Part shown: positions 25,781 through 35,047 of the stretch, piece by piece | Position numbering within the stretch: the stretch's first letter is position 1 | Layout: every line of letters begins with the position of its first letter | Origin: an uncultured Oscillospiraceae bacterium | GTDB taxonomy: Bacteria; Bacillota; Clostridia; Oscillospirales; Oscillospiraceae | Length of the DNA: 37,948 nucleotides | Reading direction: 5' to 3' | Assembly: GCA_900764755.1 (NCBI GenBank) | Contig: CAAFPE010000058.1 | Coordinates: 1-37,948, forward strand | The notes under the pieces: model-generated | Database searches by the model: none | Told to the model about the DNA's origin: nothing | Seen by the model: the letters and a program-made list of their open reading frames with translations, nothing else | Program-made: the position numbers and the translations under genes

Positions 25781-25931
25781 TGATTCTCCCGAACCATTTG
25801 GGGCCCAAGGGTTTGGGGCCTCTCCCACCCTCCTGTGAGCGGCAGATTTCTTTTCCGGCGGCCTCTCTGCTCCAAAGCAGCGCCCTGGCCCCATGAAAGT
25901 TGGGGGGCACAGCTTCACAGTGGATGGTGGC

Positions 25932-25967
25932 AAAATTTCAGGCCCCCACCTGGTAGGTGGGGGCCTG
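25932..25967 (-). terminator. Terminator after ppdK
   Basis: CAGGCCCCCACCT (25939-25951) pairs with AGGTGGGGGCCTG (25955-25967) around three bases. On the minus strand GAAATTTTG follows. The remaining 25781-25931 gap holds short G/C-rich repeats (GGGGCCCAAGGG..GGGGCC) but nothing I can name. Confidence 0.85.
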
Positions 25968-25987
25968 TTGTCCATTTAAAGATGGGA

Positions 25988-28621
25988 TCAGCCGCGGGGG
26001 TTCTTGATGGCAGCCTGAGCAGCAGCCAGACGGGCGATGGGCACACGGAAGGGGGAGCAGGAAACGTAGTCCAGTCCCACATTGTGGCAGAACTCCACGG
26101 AGGAGGGGTCGCCGCCGTGCTCGCCGCAGATGCCCAGGTGCAGGTCAGCGCGGGTCTCACGGCCCAGCTGAGCAGCCATCTTCACCAGCTTGCCCACGCC
26201 AGTCTGATCCAGCTTAGCGAAGGGATCGCTCTCGTAGATCTTCTTGTCGTAGTAAGCGCCCAGGAACTTGCCGGCGTCGTCGCGGGAGAAGCCGAAGGTC
26301 ATCTGGGTCAGGTCGTTGGTGCCGAAGGAGAAGAACTCGGCCTCCTTGGCGATCTCGCCGGCGGTCAGAGCCGCACGGGGGATCTCGATCATGGTGCCGA
26401 CCTTGTACTTCATGTTGGAGCCGACGGCCTTGATGATCTCATCCGCAGTGCTGACGACCACGTTCTTGACGTACTTCAACTCCTTGACCTCGCCCACCAG
26501 GGGGATCATGATCTCGGGGACCATGGTCCACTCGGGGTGACGGGCCTGGACAGCCAGAGCAGCCTTGATGACGGCGCGGGTCTGCATAGCAGCGATCTCA
26601 GGATAGGTGACGGCCAGACGGCAGCCACGGTGACCCATCATGGGGTTGAACTCGTGCAGACCGGCGATGATGGCCTTGATGTCAGCCACGCTCTTGCCCA
26701 GGTCCTCAGCCAGCAGCTTGATGTCGGCCTCCTCGGTGGGCACGAACTCATGCAGGGGGGGATCCAGGAAGCGGATGGTGACAGGACAGCCCTCCATGGC
26801 CTCATAGATACCCTCGAAGTCGCCCTGCTGCATGGGCTCCAGAACTGCCAGAGCGTTCTCACGCTGCTCCACAGTGTCAGAGCAGATCATGCGGCGGATG
26901 GCGCGGATGCGCTCGCCCTCGAAAAACATATGCTCGGTGCGGCACAGGCCGATGCCCTGAGCGCCGAACTTACGGGCCTGAGCGGCGTCGTGGGGGGTGT
27001 CGGCGTTGGTACGGACCTGCAGGCTGCGGTACTGATCACACCAGCCCATGACACGGCCGAACTCGCCGCCGATGGTGGCATCGGTGGTGGGCACAGCGCC
27101 GTCATAGATGTCGCCGGTGGAGCCGTTCAGGGAGATCCAGTCGCCCTCCACATAGGTCTTGCCGGCCAGCTCGAACTTCTTGTTGGCCTCGTCCATCTTG
27201 ATGTCGCCGCAGCCGGAGACGCAGCACTTGCCCATGCCGCGGGCCACAACGGCGGCGTGGGAGGTCATGCCGCCGCGGACGGTCAGGATGCCCTGAGCGG
27301 CCTTCATGCCCTCGATGTCCTCGGGAGAGGTCTCCAGGCGGACCAGGACGACCTTCTCACCGCGCTCAGCCCACTCCTTGGCGTCCTCAGCGGTAAAGAC
27401 AACCTTACCGGAGGCAGCGCCGGGAGAAGCGCCCAGAGCCTTGCCCATCACGGTGGCCTTCTTCAGAGCCACAGCGTCGAACTGGGGATGCAGCAAAGTG
27501 TCCAGAGAGCGGGGCTCGATCATGGCCACTGCCTTCTTCTCATCGATCATGCCCTCGTCCACCAGGTCGCAGGCGATCTTCAGAGCGGCGGCGGGGGTGC
27601 GCTTGCCGTTACGGGTCTGCAGCATGAAGAGCTTGCCGTGCTCCACGGTGAACTCCATGTCCTGCATATCCCGGTAGTGATCCTCCAGGGTCTTGCAGAC
27701 GCCCTCGAACTGGGCAAAGGCCTCGGGGAACTTCTCAGCCATCTCAGCGATGGGCATGGGGGTGCGCACGCCGGCCACCACGTCCTCGCCCTGGGCATTG
27801 GTCAGGAACTCGCCGAACAGCTTCTTCTCGCCGGTGGCGGGGTTACGGGTGAAGGCAACACCGGTGCCGCAGTCGTCGCCCATGTTGCCGAAGGCCATGG
27901 ACTGCACATTGACGGCGGTACCCCAGGAGTAGGGGATGTCGTTGTCGCGGCGGTACACGTTGGCGCGGGGGTTGTCCCAGGAGCGGAACACGGCCTTGAT
28001 GGCGCCCATCAGCTGCTCCTTGGGGTCGGAGGGGAAGTCCTGACCGATCTTGGCCTTGTACTCAGCCTTGAACTGGCCGGCCAGTTCCTTCAGATCCTCA
28101 GCAGTCAGCTCCACGTCCTGGGTGACGCCCTTCTTCTCCTTCATCTCGTCGATGAGCTGCTCGAAGTACTTCTTGCCCACCTCCATGACGACGTCGGAGT
28201 ACATCTGGATGAAGCGGCGGTAGCAGTCCCAGGCCCAGCGGGGGTTGTTGGACTTCTTAGCCATGACCTCCACAACTTCCTCGTTCAGGCCCAGGTTCAG
28301 GATGGTGTCCATCATGCCGGGCATGGAGGCACGGGCGCCGGAGCGGACGGAGACCAGCAGAGGGTTCTCCAGATCGCCGAACTTCTTGCCGGTGATCTCC
28401 TCCATCTTGACGATGTACTCCATGATCTGAGCCTGGATCTCGTCGTTGATCTTCTGTCCGTCCTCATAATACTGAGTACAGGCCTCAGTGGTGATGGTGA
28501 AGCCCTGGGGAACGGGCAGGCCGATGTTGGTCATTTCGGCCAGGTTGGCGCCCTTGCCGCCCAGCAGCTCACGCATGTTGGCGTTGCCCTCGGAGAAGAG
28601 GTACACAAACTTCTTTGCCAA
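25988..28621 (-). CDS. ppdK: Pyruvate, phosphate dikinase
   Basis: PPDK interconverts pyruvate, ATP and phosphate with PEP, AMP and pyrophosphate; in anaerobes it often runs in glycolysis. The 877 residues match the family length. The ATP-grasp N-domain has KGANLAEMTNIGLPVPQGFT and SVRSGARASMPGMMDTILNLG (family core SGARASMPGMMDT). The swivelling phospho-His is H455 in GGMTSHAAVVARGMGKCCVSG, of which GGMTSHAAV is diagnostic. The TIM barrel ends with FSFGTNDLTQMTFG and GICGEHGGDP with the catalytic Cys. The start is TTG 28621 after AAAGGA. ATGAAGTAA, a three-codon frame, lies just in front of the start and is of unknown relevance. A 130-nt leader with a 5' hairpin precedes it. Confidence 0.97.
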   Translation of the reverse strand: MAKKFVYLFSEGNANMRELLGGKGANLAEMTNIGLPVPQGFTITTEACTQYYEDGQKINDEIQAQIMEYIVKMEEITGKKFGDLENPLLVSVRSGARASMPGMMDTILNLGLNEEVVEVMAKKSNNPRWAWDCYRRFIQMYSDVVMEVGKKYFEQLIDEMKEKKGVTQDVELTAEDLKELAGQFKAEYKAKIGQDFPSDPKEQLMGAIKAVFRSWDNPRANVYRRDNDIPYSWGTAVNVQSMAFGNMGDDCGTGVAFTRNPATGEKKLFGEFLTNAQGEDVVAGVRTPMPIAEMAEKFPEAFAQFEGVCKTLEDHYRDMQDMEFTVEHGKLFMLQTRNGKRTPAAALKIACDLVDEGMIDEKKAVAMIEPRSLDTLLHPQFDAVALKKATVMGKALGASPGAASGKVVFTAEDAKEWAERGEKVVLVRLETSPEDIEGMKAAQGILTVRGGMTSHAAVVARGMGKCCVSGCGDIKMDEANKKFELAGKTYVEGDWISLNGSTGDIYDGAVPTTDATIGGEFGRVMGWCDQYRSLQVRTNADTPHDAAQARKFGAQGIGLCRTEHMFFEGERIRAIRRMICSDTVEQRENALAVLEPMQQGDFEGIYEAMEGCPVTIRFLDPPLHEFVPTEEADIKLLAEDLGKSVADIKAIIAGLHEFNPMMGHRGCRLAVTYPEIAAMQTRAVIKAALAVQARHPEWTMVPEIMIPLVGEVKELKYVKNVVVSTADEIIKAVGSNMKYKVGTMIEIPRAALTAGEIAKEAEFFSFGTNDLTQMTFGFSRDDAGKFLGAYYDKKIYESDPFAKLDQTGVGKLVKMAAQLGRETRADLHLGICGEHGGDPSSVEFCHNVGLDYVSCSPFRVPIARLAAAQAAIKNPRG

Positions 28622-28730
28622 TTTACTTCATTCCTTTCTGTATGCTTGCATAGCGGCTCCGTGTGGCGCACAGCCTTCCTTCTCACGCAGGGAGTCCTGC
28701 GCCGTTCCGGCCCGCTTTCATGCCAGTGGT

Positions 28731-28786
28731 GCGGCAGGCAGAATCTGCCGCGAAAATATTATACCTATTTGAAGGAAATATTGCAA
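28731..28786 (-). promoter_or_regulatory. Promoter and 5' stem-loop of ppdK
   Basis: -35 TTGCAA (28786-28781), 17-bp spacer, -10 TATAAT (28763-28758), a strong sigma-A promoter. The start is near 28751. The first transcribed bases GCGGCAG (28751-28745) pair with CTGCCGC (28737-28731), a 5' hairpin that could protect the mRNA. The leader to 28622 has no recognised riboswitch. Confidence 0.82.
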
Positions 28787-28902
28787 CTGCTTCTCCGCTG
28801 TTTTTCCCTCTTTTTCTAAGTTCTAAACCGCTTTTCCGCTTTCTTATGAAAATTGCCCTTTGATCTGGGCTTCTGTGGCCTCAGCCTGCCCACCAGTTTG
28901 GG

Positions 28903-28947
28903 GAAAAACGGAGGCCGTGCGGACCTTCTTAATGTCCGCACGGCCTC
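28903..28947 (-). terminator. Terminator after the sigma-linked membrane protein gene
   Basis: GAGGCCGTGCGGAC (28911-28924) pairs with GTCCGCACGGCCTC (28934-28947). On the minus strand CGTTTTTCC follows. Confidence 0.88.
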
Positions 28948-28963
28948 TGAAAGCTCAGCTGAA

Positions 28964-30436
28964 CTACTCTGCCCCTTCTTCCAGGGGATGGAACTGGAGC
29001 GCGTCCTGGACCGTCAGAAATACTCCCGCCCGGTTCCACGCGCTGGTCATCCGCTTCTCCATGGCAGTCACCACCGGGTACTGGAGCCAGCTGCTCTGAT
29101 GGGTGTAATTCACCCAGCTGCTGATGAGATAGCCGTCCTGGAGCTCCGCCACAGGATAGGCGAGATAGCCTCGCTGCCGCCCTCCGTCCGCCGGGAAGGA
29201 GAATGTGGCAAAGATGTCCATATTCTGCTGCTCCCCCCAGAAGATGCTGTCTGAGGTGAAGCTCTGCTCACCCAGGGAGAAGTACGGCGCGGCATACTCC
29301 CTTCCGTCCCGGCTGTACAGCACCCGTCCGGTCACCTCCCCGGCCTTGATCCAGCCCTCCGGGATGTCCCGGTACACCGGCCAGAGCTGGATGGATTCCG
29401 TCCCATAGAAGCCAGGGTCCTCCGTCCAGAGGAAATGGTGGATCAGGACCCACCGCTCCCGCTCACCCGCCAGCCTCACCCCGACGCCGGTGACCCGCAG
29501 TTCCTCCGGTCCCCTGCCGTCCTCAGAAAAGGTCTCGCCGGTGACCTCCACCACCACCTCGACCCCATCCCGGCAGGCCTCAAGGTCCTCTGGAGTCAAA
29601 TCGTTCAGCACCTCCTCCGGAAAGCCCAGCATCAACAGCTTGGCCTTTACATCCTCCAGGCCGTCCTGTGCCGTCTCATCCACCGGATGCCAGTCCATAG
29701 GATAGCTGTTCCCGAACAGATAGCCGCAGGACCCGCCGATCAAAACCAACAGGATCAGCCCCTTGACCACCCATCCATCCGGGACCCGGACCGGGGCGGA
29801 CTGGATCCCATACCCCGCCTCATCCAACTCCCGGGAGCAGCGGAACAGGCTGTGGAGGATCAAGAAGTACACAGCCAGCAGAGCGGCGACCAAAATCAGC
29901 CCGCCGTACTCCACCACACCCAAAACGCACATCAGGAGATACCAGAATACCAGCCCCCCCGCAGCCCTGGCTTGGGACGGAAGCCCCGCTTTTTCCCGCA
30001 CCGCCCGCAGACCCTGCCAGAAGCAGAGATACACCGCCAAAAGGAACAGTAAACTGGCCCATTTCAGCGGAACCAAGAGGGCGGAGAGGGCGCCAGCACT
30101 GACCCAGATGGTGGTATTCAGGATCAAAAGCAAGAAAAAGTAGATCGCCCGGATCAGCGCCAGGACAAAGCAGCTTCGGAACCACCGATTCTCAAGCCGC
30201 AGGCTGCGGAAGCCCAGCAGCATGAGCACCACCCCGATGGCTGGGAGGATCGTATCCAGAAGCCAAAAATTCAGTGTGACAGTGGAGAGGGCCATCCCCA
30301 CCAGCACCCGGTTCATGGCCCTTTTCCAGGGCGTCACCTCCTCCACGATCTCCTCCGGCGGGAGGTCCGGCAGGCCGGCCCCCAACACAGCGTCAAACTC
30401 CCCCTCACTCAGGTTGTCCCATTTCCGGTCATCCAT
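28964..30436 (-). CDS. Membrane protein paired with an ECF sigma factor; candidate anti-sigma factor
   Basis: The product has 490 residues. An acidic cytoplasmic N-terminus (about 1-38, with LPPEEIVEEVTPWKRAMNRVL) is followed by about seven membrane helices (to about residue 235) and a 250-residue C-terminal domain probably outside the membrane. That domain is rich in aromatic and charged residues (for example ETFSEDGRGPEELRVTGVGV and SSWVNYTHQSSWLQYP), with no known enzyme motif visible. The start ATG 30436 overlaps the sigma gene by eight bases and has GGGAGG eight bases upstream; an in-frame GTG at 30445 is less likely. Overlap with a sigma factor gene, and a short cytoplasmic arm before the membrane region, suggest an anti-sigma or signal-sensing role. 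This is inference. The signal cannot be told. Confidence 0.75.
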   Translation of the reverse strand: MDDRKWDNLSEGEFDAVLGAGLPDLPPEEIVEEVTPWKRAMNRVLVGMALSTVTLNFWLLDTILPAIGVVLMLLGFRSLRLENRWFRSCFVLALIRAIYFFLLLILNTTIWVSAGALSALLVPLKWASLLFLLAVYLCFWQGLRAVREKAGLPSQARAAGGLVFWYLLMCVLGVVEYGGLILVAALLAVYFLILHSLFRCSRELDEAGYGIQSAPVRVPDGWVVKGLILLVLIGGSCGYLFGNSYPMDWHPVDETAQDGLEDVKAKLLMLGFPEEVLNDLTPEDLEACRDGVEVVVEVTGETFSEDGRGPEELRVTGVGVRLAGERERWVLIHHFLWTEDPGFYGTESIQLWPVYRDIPEGWIKAGEVTGRVLYSRDGREYAAPYFSLGEQSFTSDSIFWGEQQNMDIFATFSFPADGGRQRGYLAYPVAELQDGYLISSWVNYTHQSSWLQYPVVTAMEKRMTSAWNRAGVFLTVQDALQFHPLEEGAE

Positions 30437-30971
30437 CCTGCTCACCTCCCAGCAGCTTCCGCAGCCGCCGTTTTAACCTATACAGCTTCCCCTCCACCGC
30501 CCGCTCCGTCATGCCCAGCTCTGCGGCGATCAGGGCGGTGGACTGAAGGTAGTAGTATTTCCGGTAAAACAGCAGCCGCTCCTCCGGCAGCAGACGGCCC
30601 AGGGCCTCCAACAACTCCTGCTCCCGTTCCCGCCGCACCACTTCCTCCTCCGGCGTGAGTCCCAGCGCCGCCGTGTGCTCTGTCAGTTCCTCCACGCCCC
30701 CATGACGTGCATTTTTTCTTGCATGATTCAGAGCGGTATTCCGGGCCACCGCCGTCAGCCACGCGTTCCAGCTTCCCCGCTGCCGGCTGAACTGATCTAT
30801 GTGCTTCCACACCTGCATAGCTGTCTCGGAGAGGCACTCCTCCCGGTCCCGGGGATCCTGTAAAATGGCGCCGATGACATATCGCATCAGCGGCCCATAA
30901 TGCCGCAGCAGAGCATCCATGCCCTCTTCCCTGCGCTCCGCCAGCAGCGCTGTGATCTCCTGCTCCTGCAC
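30429..30971 (-). CDS. ECF-type RNA polymerase sigma factor
   Basis: A 180-residue sigma-70 family factor with only regions 2 and 4. Region 2 spans MDALLRHYGPLMRYVIGAI to FSRQRGSWNAWLTAVARNTALN (key piece GSWNAWLTAVARNTALN, the region 2.3/2.4 helix). Region 4 spans LPEERLLFYRKYYYLQST through the helix-turn-helix ELGMTERAVEGKLYRLKRRLRKLL, shown here by MTERAVEGKLYRLKRRLR. The GTG 30971 start stands about nine bases after GGAAGGGGGG. The gene overlaps the membrane protein downstream. Upstream (31000-31060) there is an extended -10 (TGTATGAT), and a TGTAA-rich dyad that could be the factor's own target. Family subgroup cannot be fixed by eye. Confidence 0.88.
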   Translation of the reverse strand: MQEQEITALLAERREEGMDALLRHYGPLMRYVIGAILQDPRDREECLSETAMQVWKHIDQFSRQRGSWNAWLTAVARNTALNHARKNARHGGVEELTEHTAALGLTPEEEVVRREREQELLEALGRLLPEERLLFYRKYYYLQSTALIAAELGMTERAVEGKLYRLKRRLRKLLGGEQDG

Positions 30972-31069
30972 ATCGCCGCCCCCCTTCCAAACATTTCTCT
31001 ACCTTATCATACACGCCGCCGCTGAAAATCCCACGAACTTTTTTACACTTACACCACAGCAGCTATGAT

Positions 31070-31107
31070 GTAAAAGAAGAAAACCCCCGCCGGATGGCGG
31101 GGGTTTT
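31070..31107 (-). terminator. Terminator after tuf
   Basis: AAAACCCCCGCC (31080-31091) pairs with GGCGGGGGTTTT (31096-31107) around four bases, followed on the minus strand by CTTCTTTT. Confidence 0.9.
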
Positions 31108-31121
31108 CCAGAGAGCAGAAA

Positions 31122-32324
31122 TTACTCCTCGATGTCGATGACAACACCGGAACCAACGGTACGGCCGCCCTCGCGGATAGCGAAGCGCAGGCCCTTCTCG
31201 ATGGCGATGGGGGTGATCAGCTCAACCTTCATGTCCACGTTGTCGCCGGGCATACACATCTCAGTGCCCTCGGGCAGAGTGATGATGCCGGTCACGTCGG
31301 TGGTACGGAAGTAGAACTGAGGACGGTAGTTGTTGAAGAAGGGGGTGTGACGTCCACCCTCGTCCTTGGACAGGACGTACACCTGGCCGGTGAACTTGGT
31401 GTGGGGGTGGATGGAGCCGGGCTTACACAGAACCTGGCCACGCTCGATGTCGGTCTTGGCAACACCGCGGAGCAGGGCGCCCACGTTATCGCCGGCCTCA
31501 GCATAATCCAGGGTCTTGCGGAACATCTCCAGGCCGGTGACGACGGTGGACTTCTTCTCGTCGGACAGGCCAACGATCTCCACGGTCTCGCCAGTCTTGA
31601 TCAGACCACGCTCCACACGGCCGGTGGCCACGGTGCCACGGCCGGAGATGGTGAACACGTCCTCGACGGGCATCAGGAAGGGCAGGTCGTCGTTACGGGC
31701 GGGAGTGGGGATATAGCTGTCAACGGCGTCCATCAGCTCCTTGATGCAGGCATACTCAGGAGCGGCGGGGTCGTTGGACTCGGAGGTCAGGGCGTTCAGA
31801 GCGGAACCCTTGACAATGGGGATGTCGTCGCCGGGGAACTCGTAGTTGGACAGGGTCTCACGGACCTCCATCTCGACCAGCTCCAGCAGCTCCTCGTCAT
31901 CGACCTGATCGCACTTGTTCAGGAACACAACGATGGCGGGCACGCCGACCTGACGGGCCAGCAGGATGTGCTCCTTGGTCTGAGCCATGGGGCCGTCGGT
32001 GGCGGCGATGACCAGGATAGCACCGTCCATCTGAGCGGCGCCGGTGATCATGTTCTTGATATAGTCGGCGTGGCCCGGGCAGTCAACGTGGGCATAGTGA
32101 CGGGCAGCCGTCTCATACTCCACGTGAGAGGTGTTGATGGTGATGCCGCGCTCGCGCTCCTCGGGAGCCTTGTCGATGGAGCTGTAATCGGTGTAGTCGG
32201 CGCCGCCCTGCATAGCCAGGTACTTGGTGATGGCGGCGGTCAGAGTGGTCTTGCCGTGGTCAACGTGGCCGATGGTGCCGATGTTGACATGGGGCTTGGT
32301 ACGCTCGAATTTCTGCTTAGCCAT
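31122..32324 (-). CDS. tuf: Elongation factor Tu
   Basis: EF-Tu delivers aminoacyl-tRNA to the ribosome as a GTP complex. The 400-residue product has the G1 motif GHVDHGKTTLT (near residues 19-29), the switch I segment with RGITINTSHVEYET, G3 DCPGHADY and G4 NKCD, then beta-barrel domains 2 and 3 ending GGRTVGSGVVIDIEE. AAGGAGG precedes ATG 32324. It follows fusA by 128 bp as in many str operons, but an own promoter (TTGCAT/TAAAAT) lies in the gap, so it can be expressed both ways. A strong terminator ends the unit. Confidence 0.98.
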   Translation of the reverse strand: MAKQKFERTKPHVNIGTIGHVDHGKTTLTAAITKYLAMQGGADYTDYSSIDKAPEERERGITINTSHVEYETAARHYAHVDCPGHADYIKNMITGAAQMDGAILVIAATDGPMAQTKEHILLARQVGVPAIVVFLNKCDQVDDEELLELVEMEVRETLSNYEFPGDDIPIVKGSALNALTSESNDPAAPEYACIKELMDAVDSYIPTPARNDDLPFLMPVEDVFTISGRGTVATGRVERGLIKTGETVEIVGLSDEKKSTVVTGLEMFRKTLDYAEAGDNVGALLRGVAKTDIERGQVLCKPGSIHPHTKFTGQVYVLSKDEGGRHTPFFNNYRPQFYFRTTDVTGIITLPEGTEMCMPGDNVDMKVELITPIAIEKGLRFAIREGGRTVGSGVVIDIEE

Positions 32325-32388
32325 TGAGAATTTCCTCCTTATATTACAGTTGATGTCGAGAAAAAGATAGGTATTGCATATCAGGGTT

Positions 32389-32417
32389 ATTTTATCCTAT
32401 TCCGCCCATAAATGCAA
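32389..32417 (-). promoter_or_regulatory. Internal promoter of tuf
   Basis: -35 TTGCAT (32417-32412), 17-bp spacer, -10 TAAAAT (32394-32389), in the fusA-tuf gap. The ~65-nt leader ends in AAGGAGG. Confidence 0.78.
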
Positions 32418-32452
32418 GCCTATTTTCTAACTCAGGTGCAGCTGGACTGTTC

Positions 32453-34558
32453 TTAGTCCTGGCTGCGGCCGCGCTCGGCAATGATCTTGTCCGCGATGCT
32501 CTTGGGGATCTCCACATAGCTGTGGGGCTCCATGGAGTACTGGCCGCGGCCCTGAGTGGAAGAACGCAGGTCGGTGGCGTAGCCAAACATATTGGCCAGC
32601 GGGACCAGCGCGTCGATCTGCATGGCGCCGGGACGGCTCTCCTGACCCTGGATCTGGCCGCGGCGGCTGTTCAGGTCGCCGATGACGTTGCCCAGGTACT
32701 CGTCGGGGACGATGACGGAGACCTTCATCATGGGCTCCAGCAGGCAGGGAGTCGCCTTGCGGCAGGCCTCCTTGAAGGCCATGGAACCGGCGATCTTAAA
32801 GGCCATCTCAGAGGAGTCGACCTCGTGGTAGGAGCCGAAGGTCAGGTGGACCTTCACATCGACCACAGGGTAGCCAGCCAGCACACCGGCCTGCATGGCA
32901 CCCTGGATACCAGCATCGACCGCAGGGATATACTCCTTGGGGATCACGCCGCCGGTGATCTCGTTGAGGAACTCGTAACCCTTGCCGGGCTCGTTGGGCT
33001 CAACGGTGATGCGGACGTGGCCGTACTGGCCCTTACCGCCGGACTGACGGGCATACTTGGTGTCCTGCTCCACGGACTTCTTGATGGTCTCCTTATAGGC
33101 GACCTGGGGAGCGCCGACATTGGCCTCCACCTTGAACTCACGGAGCAGACGGTCCACGATGATCTCCAGGTGCAACTCGCCCATGCCGGCGATGATGGTC
33201 TGACCAGTCTCCTCATCGGTGTAGGTCTTAAAGGTGGGGTCCTCCTCAGCCAGCTTCACCAGCGCCAGGCCCATCTTCTCCTGACCGGCCTTAGTCTTGG
33301 GCTCGATGGCCACGCGGATCACGGGCTCGGGGAACTCCATGGACTCCAGAATGATGGGGTGCTTCTCGTCGCAGAGGGTGTCGCCAGTGGTGGAGTTCTT
33401 CAGGCCGACCACGGCGGCGATGTCGCCGGCGTAGCAGCACTCGATGTCCTCACGGTGATTGGCGTGCATCTGGAGGATGCGGCCGATGCGCTCCTTCTGC
33501 TTCTTGGTGGAGTTGAGCACGGTGGTACCGGTGTTCAGCACGCCGGAATACACACGCACAAAGGACAGACGGCCCACGAAGGGGTCGGTGGCGATCTTAA
33601 AGGCCAGGGCGGAGAAGGGGGCGTTGTCGTCGGCATGACGCTCGTCCTCCTCCTCGGTATCGGGATCGATGCCCTTGATGGCGGGAATGTCCACCGGAGA
33701 GGGCATATAGTCCACGATGGCATCCAGCAGCTTCTGGACACCCTTGTTGCGGTAAGAAGTACCGCAGACCACAGGGACCATGACGTTGTCGATGGTGCCC
33801 TTGCGGATGGCCCGGCGGATCATATCCTGGGGAACTTCCTGCTCCTCCAGGACCAGCATCATGATCTCCTCGTCGATGTCGGCGCAGGCGTCCAGCAGCT
33901 TGGTGCGGTACTCCTGAGCCAGCTCCATCATATCCTCGGGGATGGGCTCCACGCGCATATCCTTGCCCAGCTCATCGTAGTAGACGTCGGCGTCCATCTC
34001 CACCAGGTCGATGATGCCCTTGAAGGTGTCCTCCGCGCCGATGGGCAGCTGGATGGGCACCGCATTGCACTTCAGACGGTCGTGGATCATCTTCAGCACG
34101 TTGAAGAAATCGGCGCCCATGATGTCCATCTTGTTGACGTAGATCATGCGGGGAACGCGGTAGTTGTCGGCCTGACGCCACACAGTCTCAGACTGGGGCT
34201 CCACGCCGCCCTTGGCGCACATGACGGTAACAGAGCCGTCCAGCACGCGCAGGGAGCGCTCCACCTCAACGGTGAAGTCCACGTGGCCCGGGGTGTCGAT
34301 GATGTTCAGACGGGTCTGGGGGAACTGGTTCTTGGTGCCCTGCCAATAGCAGGTGGTAGCGGCGGAGGTGATGGTGATACCACGCTCCTGCTCCTGCGCC
34401 ATCCAGTCCATGGTGGCGGTACCCTCATGGGTCTCGCCGATCTTGTAGTTCACGCCGGTGTAGTACAGAATACGCTCGGTAGTGGTGGTCTTGCCCGCAT
34501 CGATGTGGGCCATGATGCCGATGTTACGGGTATTCTCCAAAGAAACTTTTCTAGACAT
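32453..34558 (-). CDS. fusA: Elongation factor G
   Basis: EF-G drives ribosomal translocation and, with RRF, ribosome recycling. The 701 residues are full length. Visible motifs are G1 AHIDAGKTTTTERIL, switch I RGITITSAATTCYW, G3 DTPGHVDFTVEVERSLRVLDG (core DTPGHVDFTVEVERSLR), G4 NKMD, and domain IV with GHVRITVEP. It is the third gene of ybxF-rpsL-rpsG-fusA, 18 bp from rpsG. AAGGAG precedes ATG 34558. No fusidic-acid resistance change can be judged by eye. Confidence 0.98.
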   Translation of the reverse strand: MSRKVSLENTRNIGIMAHIDAGKTTTTERILYYTGVNYKIGETHEGTATMDWMAQEQERGITITSAATTCYWQGTKNQFPQTRLNIIDTPGHVDFTVEVERSLRVLDGSVTVMCAKGGVEPQSETVWRQADNYRVPRMIYVNKMDIMGADFFNVLKMIHDRLKCNAVPIQLPIGAEDTFKGIIDLVEMDADVYYDELGKDMRVEPIPEDMMELAQEYRTKLLDACADIDEEIMMLVLEEQEVPQDMIRRAIRKGTIDNVMVPVVCGTSYRNKGVQKLLDAIVDYMPSPVDIPAIKGIDPDTEEEDERHADDNAPFSALAFKIATDPFVGRLSFVRVYSGVLNTGTTVLNSTKKQKERIGRILQMHANHREDIECCYAGDIAAVVGLKNSTTGDTLCDEKHPIILESMEFPEPVIRVAIEPKTKAGQEKMGLALVKLAEEDPTFKTYTDEETGQTIIAGMGELHLEIIVDRLLREFKVEANVGAPQVAYKETIKKSVEQDTKYARQSGGKGQYGHVRITVEPNEPGKGYEFLNEITGGVIPKEYIPAVDAGIQGAMQAGVLAGYPVVDVKVHLTFGSYHEVDSSEMAFKIAGSMAFKEACRKATPCLLEPMMKVSVIVPDEYLGNVIGDLNSRRGQIQGQESRPGAMQIDALVPLANMFGYATDLRSSTQGRGQYSMEPHSYVEIPKSIADKIIAERGRSQD

Positions 34559-34576
34559 ACTTCGTCTCCTTTTGGA

Positions 34577-35047
34577 TTACCAGCGGTAGTGGGCGAAGGC
34601 CTTGTTGGACTCGGCCATCTTGTGGGTGTCCTCGCGCTTCTTCACAGCGCCGCCCAAGTTGTTGGCAGCGTCCATGATCTCGCCGGCCAGACGCTCCTTC
34701 ATGGTCTTCTCGCCGCGGTTGCGGGCATAAGCGGTCAGCCAGCGCAGACCCAGGGTCTGGCGGCGCTCAGGGCGGACCTCGATGGGCACCTGGTAGGTGG
34801 CGCCGCCCACGCGGCGGGCCTTGACCTCCAGGGAAGGCATGATGTTCTCCAGGGCCTGGGTGTAGACCTCCATAGGCTCCTTGCCGGTCTTGTCCTTGAT
34901 GATCTCGAAGGCGCCGTAGACCACCTTCTGAGCCACGCCCTTCTTACCGTCCAGCATAATGCTGTTGGTCAGCTTGGTAACCAAAACAGAGTTATACAGC
35001 GGATCGGGCAGAACCTCCCGCTTGGGTACATTTCCTCTTCTGGGCAC
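34577..35047 (-). CDS. rpsG: 30S ribosomal protein S7
   Basis: A 156-residue primary 16S rRNA binding protein, the usual length. It begins PRRGNVPKREVLPDPLYNSVLV, with PRRG and DPLYNS typical, contains KARRVGGATYQVPIEV, and ends ESNKAFAHYRW. GTG 35047 is the start because AGGAGGG lies about seven bases upstream. A start further upstream would add six unexpected residues that overlap that ribosome binding site. It lies 184 bp after rpsL, an unusually long gap for this operon. Confidence 0.97.
   Translation of the reverse strand: MPRRGNVPKREVLPDPLYNSVLVTKLTNSIMLDGKKGVAQKVVYGAFEIIKDKTGKEPMEVYTQALENIMPSLEVKARRVGGATYQVPIEVRPERRQTLGLRWLTAYARNRGEKTMKERLAGEIMDAANNLGGAVKKREDTHKMAESNKAFAHYRW

Noticed and set aside
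25835..28819. Long antisense frame opposite ppdK (about 990 codons)
   Set aside because: Mirror-frame composition and no domain; ppdK covers it. The same holds for the frames opposite nrdD (23430-25664) and fusA (32522-35296).
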